This document shows, piece by piece, positions 45,114 to 52,887 of a DNA stretch of 64,000 nt (the first letter of the stretch is position 1; each line of letters starts with the position of its first letter). The notes under the pieces were generated by a model. That model did not search any database and was not told the origin of the DNA. It worked only from the letters and a program-made list of their open reading frames with translations. The stretch comes from Nitrospira sp. MA-1 (GTDB lineage Bacteria; Nitrospirota; Nitrospiria; Nitrospirales; UBA8639). The translations under genes were made by a program, and so were the position numbers. The DNA lies in NCBI GenBank assembly GCA_032139905.1, contig JAQJDB010000007.1, positions 1,116,001-1,180,000 of the forward strand, read 5' to 3'.

Positions 45114-45410
45114 ATGGAAGAATGTCAAGTCATGCCAACGATTCCTGATGAGTCGATTCTCAGTCCTCTGGGCGATCTCACCATTTTTGAAGCAGCTCAA
45201 TTTCATGCCGATCTGGTGGCCTTGCATCAACAGGAAGGGCCCCTCAAAATTGATTTAAGCGGGGTGACTTGTATGGATTCCTCCTGTGTACAGCTGATGG
45301 TGGCAGCGACCCGATCCGGGCGGGTATCCGTGCAAGGGTATTCCAGTCGTATTCGTGACAAGTTTGAGCAAATTGGATTTGCACAGTTTCTCCCCACCCA
45401 GGAGTCGTAA
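45114..45410 (+). CDS. STAS-domain anti-anti-sigma-like protein
   Basis: 98 residues. A beta-alpha STAS fold with the phosphoserine loop KIDLSGVTCMDSSCVQLMVA; the DSS serine is the likely target of the RsbW-like kinase and PP2C phosphatase encoded just upstream. The tail RDKFEQIGFAQFLP is also typical. GAGAGGATAAC lies before ATG 45114. Confidence 0.88.
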   Translation: MEECQVMPTIPDESILSPLGDLTIFEAAQFHADLVALHQQEGPLKIDLSGVTCMDSSCVQLMVAATRSGRVSVQGYSSRIRDKFEQIGFAQFLPTQES

Positions 45411-45467
45411 TACAGAGCCAATAAATTATGCAATCGATAATCATCGAGATTCAAAATGAGGTGACGT

Positions 45468-46604
45468 GTGAATGGTGATTGGATCGTATGGATGTGTGTA
45501 GTGATGGTCGGAACAGGGATCGGATATGCCTTGGGCGTCAAAAGCCGCCAGACGCGTATCCACATGTTGGAAATGCAACTTCAGGAAGGTATTCAGGCCC
45601 AGCGCCGCTGGCTGGAGAACTGGAAGGCCTTTTGCCAATGTTTGGCCCCGGTGTTTCCGGTATTTGTGGGACAGATTAAAGCGGTCATTCAAGAAACGGG
45701 ACAAGCAGCCGACGGCTTGATTCAGCGATTTCAGGCAATTTCACGGAATGCCAGGGAGCAGGTAGAGGAAACCGAAGCGCTATTAAATATGGCCGAGGGG
45801 CATGGCGGGAATGATGACTATACCGTCGATCGGATTCTTCATGACACACAAAAGACCATAGAAATGTTCGTCAACCAAGTCACACAGACGACCACGGTGA
45901 CGCTCGCAACGGTTAGCGTGATGGAGCAAGCCTTGGAAACCACCTCTCGAATTTCAGAGGTGGTGGAAGAGGTCGAATTCATTGCTGATCAAACACGATT
46001 GTTAGCACTCAATGCGGCGATCGAAGCCGCACGGGCGGGAGAGCATGGCCGAGGGTTTGCCGTGGTAGCGGACGAAGTGACGAAATTGGCGAATCGGTCT
46101 GCTCAAGCCTCAGAGCAAATTCGAACTCTTGCGACGACGGTCAAAGGTACAACCGAATCCGCAATGTCGGAACTCCAGGTGCTGGCCTCATTAGACTTAT
46201 CGAAAACGGTTGAGGCTCAGAACAAAGTTCTGGAGATGATCAAGATTATGGGTCAAAAAAATGATGCCCTAAAAAAGAGCGTTGGACACAATTCGGGGCG
46301 AACCAAAGAACTTGGAAAGGATATCGGACAAATTGTGATGTCCATGCAGTTTCAAGATATCACCCGCCAAAAGTTGGAACATGTCTACCAACCATTGGAG
46401 CGAATTCATGCGCCGCTTCAAGCGGTGGTCAACGATACTGAAGGAATAGACATGATGCCCCAAGTGCTTGAAGAAATCCGGAATCTCGAACACACCTATA
46501 CGATGGAGTCTGAACGCCTCACCATGGAGGCTGCCAGATCGGGGCAAGGGACGGTGATGGTCGGAACCGGGTCTGATGGAGGGGACAACATCACATTATT
46601 CTGA
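45468..46604 (+). CDS. MCP-type signalling protein with a CheZ-like motif
   Basis: 378 residues from GTG 45468 (TGAGGTG upstream). One N-terminal membrane helix (about 5-24) and no periplasmic sensor. The MCP hairpin tip is [20 protein letters not shown] (about 170-189), then [19 protein letters not shown]-terminal to it, residues 294-301 read QFQDITRQ, closely like the CheZ catalytic segment FQDLTGQ: D297 and Q301 would be the Asp/Gln pair that hydrolyses CheY-P. No cheZ, cheC or cheX is recognised in the window, and cheY is the next gene. It could therefore combine CheA control with CheY-P dephosphorylation; that is a hypothesis. Confidence 0.85.
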   Translation: MNGDWIVWMCVVMVGTGIGYALGVKSRQTRIHMLEMQLQEGIQAQRRWLENWKAFCQCLAPVFPVFVGQIKAVIQETGQAADGLIQRFQAISRNAREQVEETEALLNMAEGHGGNDDYTVDRILHDTQKTIEMFVNQVTQTTTVTLATVSVMEQALETTSRISEVVEEVEFIADQTRLLALNAAIEAARAGEHGRGFAVVADEVTKLANRSAQASEQIRTLATTVKGTTESAMSELQVLASLDLSKTVEAQNKVLEMIKIMGQKNDALKKSVGHNSGRTKELGKDIGQIVMSMQFQDITRQKLEHVYQPLERIHAPLQAVVNDTEGIDMMPQVLEEIRNLEHTYTMESERLTMEAARSGQGTVMVGTGSDGGDNITLF

Positions 46605-46610
46605 AGAAGT

Positions 46611-46674
46611 TAGGTGTGGAGGGTCAGGCGTAAAAAGGTGGGTATTTTTCTTCCGTCCCACTCCTGACGCCATA
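46611..46674. repeat. Heptad-type palindrome before cheY
   Basis: GTCAGGC, GTAAAAA (46623-46636) after GTGTGGA on the left; complements of GTATGGC, GTCAGGA, GTGGG in phase on the right (46656-46674). Confidence 0.65.
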
Positions 46675-46759
46675 CGAAAAATTGGGTAGAAGCCGAACGA
46701 ACAGTGGTGATCGTACAGGGTTAATAATGAAATACACAGAACCAGAGTGAGGGAATGCT

Positions 46760-47131
46760 ATGGGCAAGACTGTTTTAGTTGTGGACGATTCCGTCTCAAT
46801 GCGTCAAATGGTGAGCTTTACGCTGACCGGTGCCGGCTACGAAGTGGTTGAGGCTGGAGACGGGAAAGAAGCCGTGGATAAACTCAATGGTGGGGCAAAG
46901 CCGAATTTGGTGATTACGGATCTGAATATGCCGAACATGGATGGAATTTCTTTGATAAAGGCAGTTAGAGGGATGCCCGCCCATAAATTCACCCCGATTC
47001 TGATGTTAACCACCGAATCATCTGAGGACAAAAAGAAGGAAGGCCAAAGTGCAGGAGCAACTGGGTGGGTCGTGAAGCCGTTTAACCCAGAACAAATGTT
47101 AGCCACGATTAAAAAAGTATTGCCAGGGTAG
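46760..47131 (+). CDS. cheY: Chemotaxis response regulator CheY
   Basis: 123 residues, a single receiver. VVDDSVSMR (acid pocket), phospho-acceptor D in LVITDLNMPNMDG, TTES threonine switch, and lysine in VVKPF. It lies between the CheZ-motif MCP and cheA and should shuttle phosphate from CheA to FliM. GAGGGAATGC precedes the start. Confidence 0.95.
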   Translation: MGKTVLVVDDSVSMRQMVSFTLTGAGYEVVEAGDGKEAVDKLNGGAKPNLVITDLNMPNMDGISLIKAVRGMPAHKFTPILMLTTESSEDKKKEGQSAGATGWVVKPFNPEQMLATIKKVLPG

Positions 47132-47135
47132 GAGA

Positions 47136-47155
47136 CATGAAGCCTAAGGCGGGAA
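47136..47155. repeat. Left arm of a split heptad palindrome
   Basis: Heptads ATGAAGC, CTAAGGC, GGGAAAC (47137-47157), continuing GTAAAGC. The 20 bases 47136-47155 match the reverse complement of 47544-47563 at 15 positions. The two arms enclose the S23-like ORF. Confidence 0.6.
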
Positions 47156-47181
47156 ACGTAAAGCGAAAGTTGATGTGAAAT

Positions 47182-47613
47182 TTGAAAAATTCACACAAAA
47201 CATTGAATCTATGGAATGTGGCACAGCCACTTGTGGCTAATGAGTACAGAAGATCAAAAACTTATCCTGACCAAAAGAGATTTTGGGCTACCAATCAAAT
47301 ACTGGGAACTGTAGTCCGTATTTCCAGTCATATCGCGGAAGGTGCGGCGGGGCAGACATCAACAGAATGCATTCAGTATTTTCACGTTTTTCAGAGGTTG
47401 GGAACCAAACCGGATACTCAACTGGGAATTGCCAAGCGACTTGGGTGGTTACAGAAAAAGAATGGGGATGAGCTTGAGAATGCAATGAGCCGAATGGATA
47501 AGATGCCGAGTGGTTTAAACCGGCATCAACAATCGTCCCGCCCTTCACGCGTTATCCTTCACGAAAGAAAAATCCTCAGTACATTCGCAAAGGAGTCGAA
47601 TAATGGCGGTTGA
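47182..47613 (+). CDS. S23-like four-helix-bundle protein, probably diverged
   Basis: Frame of 143 codons from TTG 47182. The part up to about residue 105 follows the family of 23S rRNA intervening-sequence (S23) proteins: L-x-LWNVAQPLV, then YPDQKRFWATNQI, RISSHIAEGAAG (family SIPSNIAEGAGR) and DTQLGIAKRLGWL. The last ~25 codons are read from the right arm of the heptad palindrome and overlap cheA by 11 bases, so the native C-terminus may be lost. Function of these proteins is unknown; in rRNA they lie inside a stem-loop insert, a layout mirrored here. It may be a pseudogene. Confidence 0.6.
   Translation: MKNSHKTLNLWNVAQPLVANEYRRSKTYPDQKRFWATNQILGTVVRISSHIAEGAAGQTSTECIQYFHVFQRLGTKPDTQLGIAKRLGWLQKKNGDELENAMSRMDKMPSGLNRHQQSSRPSRVILHERKILSTFAKESNNGG
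47544..47563. repeat. Right arm of the split heptad palindrome
   Basis: Reads on the minus strand as GTGAAGG, ATAACGC, GTGAAGG in phase. It is the partner of 47136-47155, some 390 bases away, and lies just before the cheA ribosome site. Confidence 0.6.
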
Positions 47614-49708
47614 TCTCTCACGTTTTCAAGAGTCGTTTTTTACTGAATCCGCAGAACATGTGGAAACCATAGAATCCGGTTTGTTGGCGTTAGAGCAACG
47701 TCCGAAAGACCTGGACTTACTAAATAGAATTTTTCGGGGTGCCCATTCGATTAAAGGTAACGCGGGGATGTTTCATTTTACCGCCATTGCCGGGTTGACT
47801 CACAAAATGGAAAACATTCTGGATGATCTCCGGAATGAGAAAATGCCGGTGACCCCTCATGCCATCGATGTGCTGTTGCGGGGGTTGGACGGCTTGAAAA
47901 GTCTGTTGGATGCGGCGCAAGGGGGTGAGTCGGCAGATGAGACAGCCATTCAGGTCGTAGAAGCTGAACTGGAAGCCTGTCAGAAGGGATCGACTGCCCA
48001 TGCACATGAGGAGTCTTCCTCAAAAACTGCTCCCAAGAGTTCTCCCCCTCAAACGGCGGCTTGGCGAATGATCCAAATTGATTGGAGTCCCTTACCTGAA
48101 TTATTTCAGCGAGGAATGGATCCGGCTCAGATTTTCAAAGAACTTCATGAGTTGGGCCTGGTGAAAGTGCTGCAAGTAAGAACTGATGGTCTTCCTCCCT
48201 TGGAAACTCTCGATCCGGAACGTTGTTATCTCAGTTGGACCGTGGAATTGGAAACCGATGCATCTATCGGTCAGGTCGAAGAGGTGTTCGCATTTGTACG
48301 GGACGGGAGTGAATTGACCATCATTGATCGTGCTCCGAAACAGGCAGAACGCTATAAACGGGTGGGGGATATTCTGGTAGAAGAAGGGGTGGTGACCCCG
48401 GAGCAAGTAACCGAAAGTCTGGCCAAGCAAAAGCCTCTTGGCGAAATTCTGGTGGAAGAGAAAAAGGCGTCTCCTCAACAAGTCGATAAGGCCCTTCAAA
48501 AGCAGCAGCAATTGAAAAAGAATGAAGTGGCATCCATTCGGGTCGATACGGAAAAAATCGACAAGTTGATCAATTTGGTCGGAGAATTAGTGATTACTCA
48601 ATCGATGATTACGGATCTCAGCGAGAAGTTCTCCATCGATCAGCTCCCCGTTCTCCAGGAACGTATTACCCAATTGGAACGCAATACCCGAGAGATTCAA
48701 GAACGGGTCATGTCCATTCGGATGATGCCGATCGGCAGTGCGTTCCACCGGTTCCCACGGTTAGTTCGGGATCTCGCAGGCAAAAGTGGTAAGCAGATCC
48801 AATTAGTCATGTCCGGCGAGGAAACGGAATTGGATAAAACGCTGATTGAGGCGATTGGCGATCCGCTCACCCATCTGGTTCGCAATTCGGCCGATCATGG
48901 ATTGGAGCTACCCGAAGACCGGTTGTCACAAGGCAAGTCGGCCCGTGGAACGATTCGACTCCATGCCTATCATGATGGCGGGAATATTTGTGTCGCCGTG
49001 GAAGATGACGGGCGAGGATTGAATCGGGAAAAAATCATTAAAAAAGCGGTTGAAAAAGGGATCATTGCCGATGGAAGCAATATGTCGGATGAGGCGGTGT
49101 ATCAACTGATTTTTCGTCCGGGTTTTTCGACCGCCGAGAGTATTACCGATGTGTCAGGTCGAGGGGTAGGCATGGATGTGGTGAAGCGGAATATCGAAGG
49201 GCTTGGTGGGTCGGTGGACATTCAGAGCACGATGGGCAAGGGTTCTCGTCTTACGTTGAAATTGCCGCTCACGCTGGCCATTATTGATGGGATGACTGTC
49301 CGGGTCGGTCAGGATAACTACATCATACCGCTTATTGCGGTCACCGAGTCCATTCGGCCTAAACCCAATGAATTGCAACGGATTGTGGGGAAGGGTGAGG
49401 TGGTCAGTCTTCGAGGAGAATGGGTGCCTGTGGTCAAACTTTATGAGGCTTTTAACCTCACGCCGGATTTTACTGATCCTTCACAAGCCTTGTTGGTGAT
49501 CGTGGAAGCCGATGGTCGGCGATTGGCCGTGTTGGTGGATGAACTGACAGGACAGCAACAAGTAGTTATTAAGAGTTTGGAGCAAAATTTCCGAAAGGTT
49601 GAGGCTATTTCCGGAGCCACAATTCTTGGGGACGGGCAAGTAGCCTTGATCTTGGATGTGCCGGGGTTAGCCAAATTGGCAAGGGTTGGGCACATCGCGG
49701 CGGCATAA
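47603..49708 (+). CDS. cheA: Chemotaxis histidine kinase CheA with extra MshEN-like segment
   Basis: 701 residues. HPt domain with H48 in RGAHSIKGNAG; a divergent P2-like part to about 250; then at 251-305 a segment with two units of the type VGDILVEEGVVTPEQV and GEILVEEKKASPQQV, resembling the GspE/MshE N-terminal fold; dimerisation helices; ATPase with LVRNSADHGLE, EDDGRGL and GRGVGMDVV; CheW-like domain at the end. It phosphorylates CheY and CheB. AAGGAG lies before ATG 47603. Confidence 0.96.
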   Translation: MAVDLSRFQESFFTESAEHVETIESGLLALEQRPKDLDLLNRIFRGAHSIKGNAGMFHFTAIAGLTHKMENILDDLRNEKMPVTPHAIDVLLRGLDGLKSLLDAAQGGESADETAIQVVEAELEACQKGSTAHAHEESSSKTAPKSSPPQTAAWRMIQIDWSPLPELFQRGMDPAQIFKELHELGLVKVLQVRTDGLPPLETLDPERCYLSWTVELETDASIGQVEEVFAFVRDGSELTIIDRAPKQAERYKRVGDILVEEGVVTPEQVTESLAKQKPLGEILVEEKKASPQQVDKALQKQQQLKKNEVASIRVDTEKIDKLINLVGELVITQSMITDLSEKFSIDQLPVLQERITQLERNTREIQERVMSIRMMPIGSAFHRFPRLVRDLAGKSGKQIQLVMSGEETELDKTLIEAIGDPLTHLVRNSADHGLELPEDRLSQGKSARGTIRLHAYHDGGNICVAVEDDGRGLNREKIIKKAVEKGIIADGSNMSDEAVYQLIFRPGFSTAESITDVSGRGVGMDVVKRNIEGLGGSVDIQSTMGKGSRLTLKLPLTLAIIDGMTVRVGQDNYIIPLIAVTESIRPKPNELQRIVGKGEVVSLRGEWVPVVKLYEAFNLTPDFTDPSQALLVIVEADGRRLAVLVDELTGQQQVVIKSLEQNFRKVEAISGATILGDGQVALILDVPGLAKLARVGHIAAA

Positions 49709-49714
49709 GAGACC

Positions 49715-49786
49715 GTGAGGGGAAAAGGACAAAGGGCACTGAAGTTGTGAAGTTTGTTATGCGCCTTATACTTCACACGTTTCAAG
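49715..49786. repeat. Heptad-type palindrome between cheA and cheW
   Basis: GTGAGGG (49715) and a GAAGTTGTGAAGTTT stretch face ATACTTCACACGTTTC (49769-49784). Arms are imperfect. Confidence 0.5.
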
Positions 49787-49844
49787 ACAAAATAATATAT
49801 GTGTTGAGCCAAAACCATGACGTACAAAACAAAGGAGTCTAACC

Positions 49845-50384
49845 ATGACCACCGCAACGGCTGAACCGATGGAGCAACGCTCGATTCGAACGACGTATGC
49901 CAGCGACGATCAACAATATCTGACCTTTAATCTGGCTGATGAATATTACGGAGTAGATATTCTGAAAGTACAGGAGATCAAGGGATACACCACGGTAACC
50001 AGGATCCCCAATACCCCGGATTTCCTCAAAGGAGTGCTCAACCTTCGTGGCACCATTGTACCCATTGTGGATCTTCGGATGAAATTCGGCATGGGGGTGA
50101 CCGAACCCACTTCGTTTACCGTGGTTGTTGTCGTCAATGTCCGGAATCGTGTGATGGGGTTTCTGGTTGATGCGGTTTCCGATGTGTTGGATATGAATGC
50201 CAAGGATATCCAGGCCCCTCCGGACATGGGTACCTCAGTCGATGTCACGTTTATCGCCGGCATTGGTAGTGCCCAGGATCGCTTAGTGACTCTGTTGGAC
50301 ATTGATCGGGTTCTCACGGAGGAGGAAGTCACCGTAGTGGGGAAGATTCAAGATGTGGAAGAAAAAGCTGAAGTCCATGCCTGA
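49845..50384 (+). CDS. cheW: Chemotaxis coupling protein CheW
   Basis: 179 residues. Two SH3-like subdomains: [48 protein letters not shown], and [13 protein letters not shown]. It links MCPs to CheA. AAAGGAG lies before the ATG; the N-terminal ~20 residues are variable. Confidence 0.96.
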   Translation: MTTATAEPMEQRSIRTTYASDDQQYLTFNLADEYYGVDILKVQEIKGYTTVTRIPNTPDFLKGVLNLRGTIVPIVDLRMKFGMGVTEPTSFTVVVVVNVRNRVMGFLVDAVSDVLDMNAKDIQAPPDMGTSVDVTFIAGIGSAQDRLVTLLDIDRVLTEEEVTVVGKIQDVEEKAEVHA

Positions 50385-50461
50385 CCCGAATCGACATAGG
50401 CCATGGATGGTCCAGGAGGCCAGAGGCCTTTAACAATTTCAAGGAAATCAGCGAGGCTTTT

Positions 50462-52699
50462 ATGAACAGGATGGTGAACAAAATTTTCCGTTTGGGAATC
50501 GCAACCAAGTTGGTGGTGTTGTTCGCCATCTTTGGCATAGTGCCGATGGCCGCGGTGGGGTATTTAGGGGCTTCCGCTACGGGGGAAATGGAAACAGCCG
50601 CCGGACTGCGCGTGCAAGCGATGGCTGAGACCATTGGAGATAAAATCGACCGTAATTTATTCGAACGGTATGGGGATCCTCAATCCTTTGGTCTTAATAG
50701 GATCGTGGGTGAGCGCTACCATTGGTACAGCAAGGAGAATAATGCGATAGCGAGTGCCATGAATCAATATGTCGCGACTTCCGGAATTTATTATTTGACG
50801 ATATTGGTAGATCCTGCTGGAGATGTCATGGCTGTGAACTCAAAGGATGCCAAAGGGAATCCGATCGACACCACGGCAATTTATTCAAAAAAATATACGG
50901 ACGCTCCCTGGTTTAAGGCGGTGGAAGCGAAAGAATTTACCACAAGACAACCCTTTACGAGCCCCGGCAATGATACGGCGACCGGGACCTACATTGAAGA
51001 CGTTCATGTCGATGAAGATGTGAAGTCGGTGTATTTGGGAGATGACGGGTTGACCTTGGGTTTTTCTGCTCCGGTGTATGTGGATGGCGATTTGATCGGG
51101 TATTGGACCAATCGGGTCAAATTTTCTTTGGTGGAAGAAATCGTGCAATCCGCTTATCAAGAGCTTAAAGGGGCCGGATGGATGGGGTCGGAAATTTCTC
51201 TGCTCGGAGATAAGGGGCAGGTCATCGTGGATTTTGATCCCTCCAATCAAGGCACAGAGGACATGACCCATGATTTTGAAAAGACGTTGTTTAAACTCAA
51301 TCTGGCAGACAATGGAGTAGAAACGGCAAAATTCGCCGTTGCTGGAAAAACAGGCTATCAATTAGCCCTCCATGATGAGAAGAACATCTGGCAAATGGGT
51401 GGCTATACCCATCTGAAGGGCGCCTTAGGCTATCCGGGGATGAATTGGTCCGTCCTGGTGAGAGTTCCTAAAGCCGAAGCCACTGCTGCGGCCATTGCAT
51501 TTAATCGAGATTTAACCATTACCGCCATTATTTGTCTGGTTCTGATTTTGGTCGTTGGATTGTGGGTTGGTCGTCGTGGGGCAAATAATCTGGTTCAAAT
51601 TAGCGAAGTGGCTCAACGGGCGGCCGATGGAGATTTGAGTCGGCGGGTCACCGTGATGTCCAATGATGAATTGGGAACCATGGGCAAGGCGATGAATGTC
51701 ATGTTGGATAATTTGGTGAGAGTGGTATCGGAAGTCCGCCAGGCTGCGGAACATGTCTCTATCGCATCAGGTGAAATCACCCAAGGTAATGAAGATCTCT
51801 CGCAACGCACCTCGGCTCAGGCAGGCGCCTTGGAGGAGACCAGCGCGTCGATGGAAGAGATGACGTCCACCATCAAGCAAAATGCCGATAACGCCAAGCA
51901 GGCCAACCAATTAGCGGTGGCCGCGCGGGAAGTGGCAGAGAAGGGTGGCGCGGTCACGGACAAGGCTGTGGTGGCCATGGATGAGATTAATAAGAGCAGC
52001 AAGAAGATCGCGGATATTATTAACGTGATTGACGAAATCGCGTTTCAGACAAACCTTTTGGCACTCAATGCTGCCGTGGAAGCTGCACGCGCAGGTGAAC
52101 AAGGCCGGGGTTTTGCTGTGGTGGCCTCGGAAGTGCGAAATCTGGCACAACGTTCGGCCTCGGCTGCCAAGGAGATCAAGACACTGATCAATGAATCGGT
52201 GCAAAAAGTTGGTGACGGCAGCGAGTTAGTGAATCGCTCGGGCCAGACGCTGGGCGAGATTGTGAATTCGGTTAAACGAGTCACGGATATTATTTCGGAA
52301 ATCAGTGCGGCCTCCCAGGAGCAGGCTGCGGGGATCGATCAGGTGAACAAGTCGGTGATGCAGATGGATCAGGGCACGCAGCAGAATGCGGCCTTGGTAG
52401 AGGAAGCTACGTCGGCTTCCCAATCCATGAAGCAGCAAGCGACTGAACTGTTGAATCAAGTCGCATTTTTTAAATTAGAAGATACAGAACAAAAACGGGT
52501 TGCAGGGACACAACCCGGATCGGGAGCCAAGGTTGCGCTTTCAAGTGGCAATAATTCCTCCGCCATGAGTAAGCCTTTACATTCAGTGAAGGGTGTCCTC
52601 CCTCCAAAGGCCACGGCGAAGACTCAACCGGTTGGCGTGGGCAGTTCGAATGGCCATGACCGCCGTCAACGTCAGGATGATTTTTTTGAAGAGTTTTAG
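50462..52699 (+). CDS. Methyl-accepting chemotaxis protein with Cache-type sensor
   Basis: 745 residues. Membrane helices at about 17-40 and 352-371 bracket a large periplasmic domain of double-Cache style (e.g. [36 protein letters not shown]). HAMP follows (about 372-425), then the signalling domain with tip [20 protein letters not shown]. The C-terminus ends DDFFEEF after a flexible linker, fitting the x-aromatic-x-x-aromatic tether that recruits CheR/CheB. The signalling half is nearly the same DNA as in the next gene. Confidence 0.93.
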   Translation: MNRMVNKIFRLGIATKLVVLFAIFGIVPMAAVGYLGASATGEMETAAGLRVQAMAETIGDKIDRNLFERYGDPQSFGLNRIVGERYHWYSKENNAIASAMNQYVATSGIYYLTILVDPAGDVMAVNSKDAKGNPIDTTAIYSKKYTDAPWFKAVEAKEFTTRQPFTSPGNDTATGTYIEDVHVDEDVKSVYLGDDGLTLGFSAPVYVDGDLIGYWTNRVKFSLVEEIVQSAYQELKGAGWMGSEISLLGDKGQVIVDFDPSNQGTEDMTHDFEKTLFKLNLADNGVETAKFAVAGKTGYQLALHDEKNIWQMGGYTHLKGALGYPGMNWSVLVRVPKAEATAAAIAFNRDLTITAIICLVLILVVGLWVGRRGANNLVQISEVAQRAADGDLSRRVTVMSNDELGTMGKAMNVMLDNLVRVVSEVRQAAEHVSIASGEITQGNEDLSQRTSAQAGALEETSASMEEMTSTIKQNADNAKQANQLAVAAREVAEKGGAVTDKAVVAMDEINKSSKKIADIINVIDEIAFQTNLLALNAAVEAARAGEQGRGFAVVASEVRNLAQRSASAAKEIKTLINESVQKVGDGSELVNRSGQTLGEIVNSVKRVTDIISEISAASQEQAAGIDQVNKSVMQMDQGTQQNAALVEEATSASQSMKQQATELLNQVAFFKLEDTEQKRVAGTQPGSGAKVALSSGNNSSAMSKPLHSVKGVLPPKATAKTQPVGVGSSNGHDRRQRQDDFFEEF
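51809..52432 (+). repeat. Duplicated MCP signalling-domain DNA, copy 1
   Basis: About 620 bases strongly similar at DNA level to 53797-54420, same strand, offset 1988. Long blocks are identical or differ only at third codon positions. It points to duplication or gene conversion of the cytoplasmic half. Confidence 0.75.
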
Positions 52700-52704
52700 A
52701 AGAC

Positions 52705-52832
52705 GTGACGGGTCAATCGTGAGGGGAGAGACGAAATGACAGAAAAGAGGGAGACTGATGGCGTTGCATTTTCGGGCATCCCGGCCGGTTGGTAGGGGGG
52801 ATCCATCCTACGCCTTACGGTTCACCCCTTAC
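52705..52832. repeat. Heptad-type palindrome between the two MCP genes
   Basis: GTGACGG, GTCAATC, GTGAGGG in phase (52705-52725). Four phased complements of GTAGGAT, GTAAGGC, GTGAACC and GTAAGGG follow (52805-52832). Loop of about 80 bases. Confidence 0.75.
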
Positions 52833-52887
52833 GCGGGACATTGAGGCAGGCAAGTTTGTTTATTTATCAAATAAGATAGGAGGTCGC

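Noticed and set aside
50885-51361. Long minus-strand frames opposite the MCP, cheA and fliG genes
   Set aside because: They are antisense shadows of strongly supported genes.
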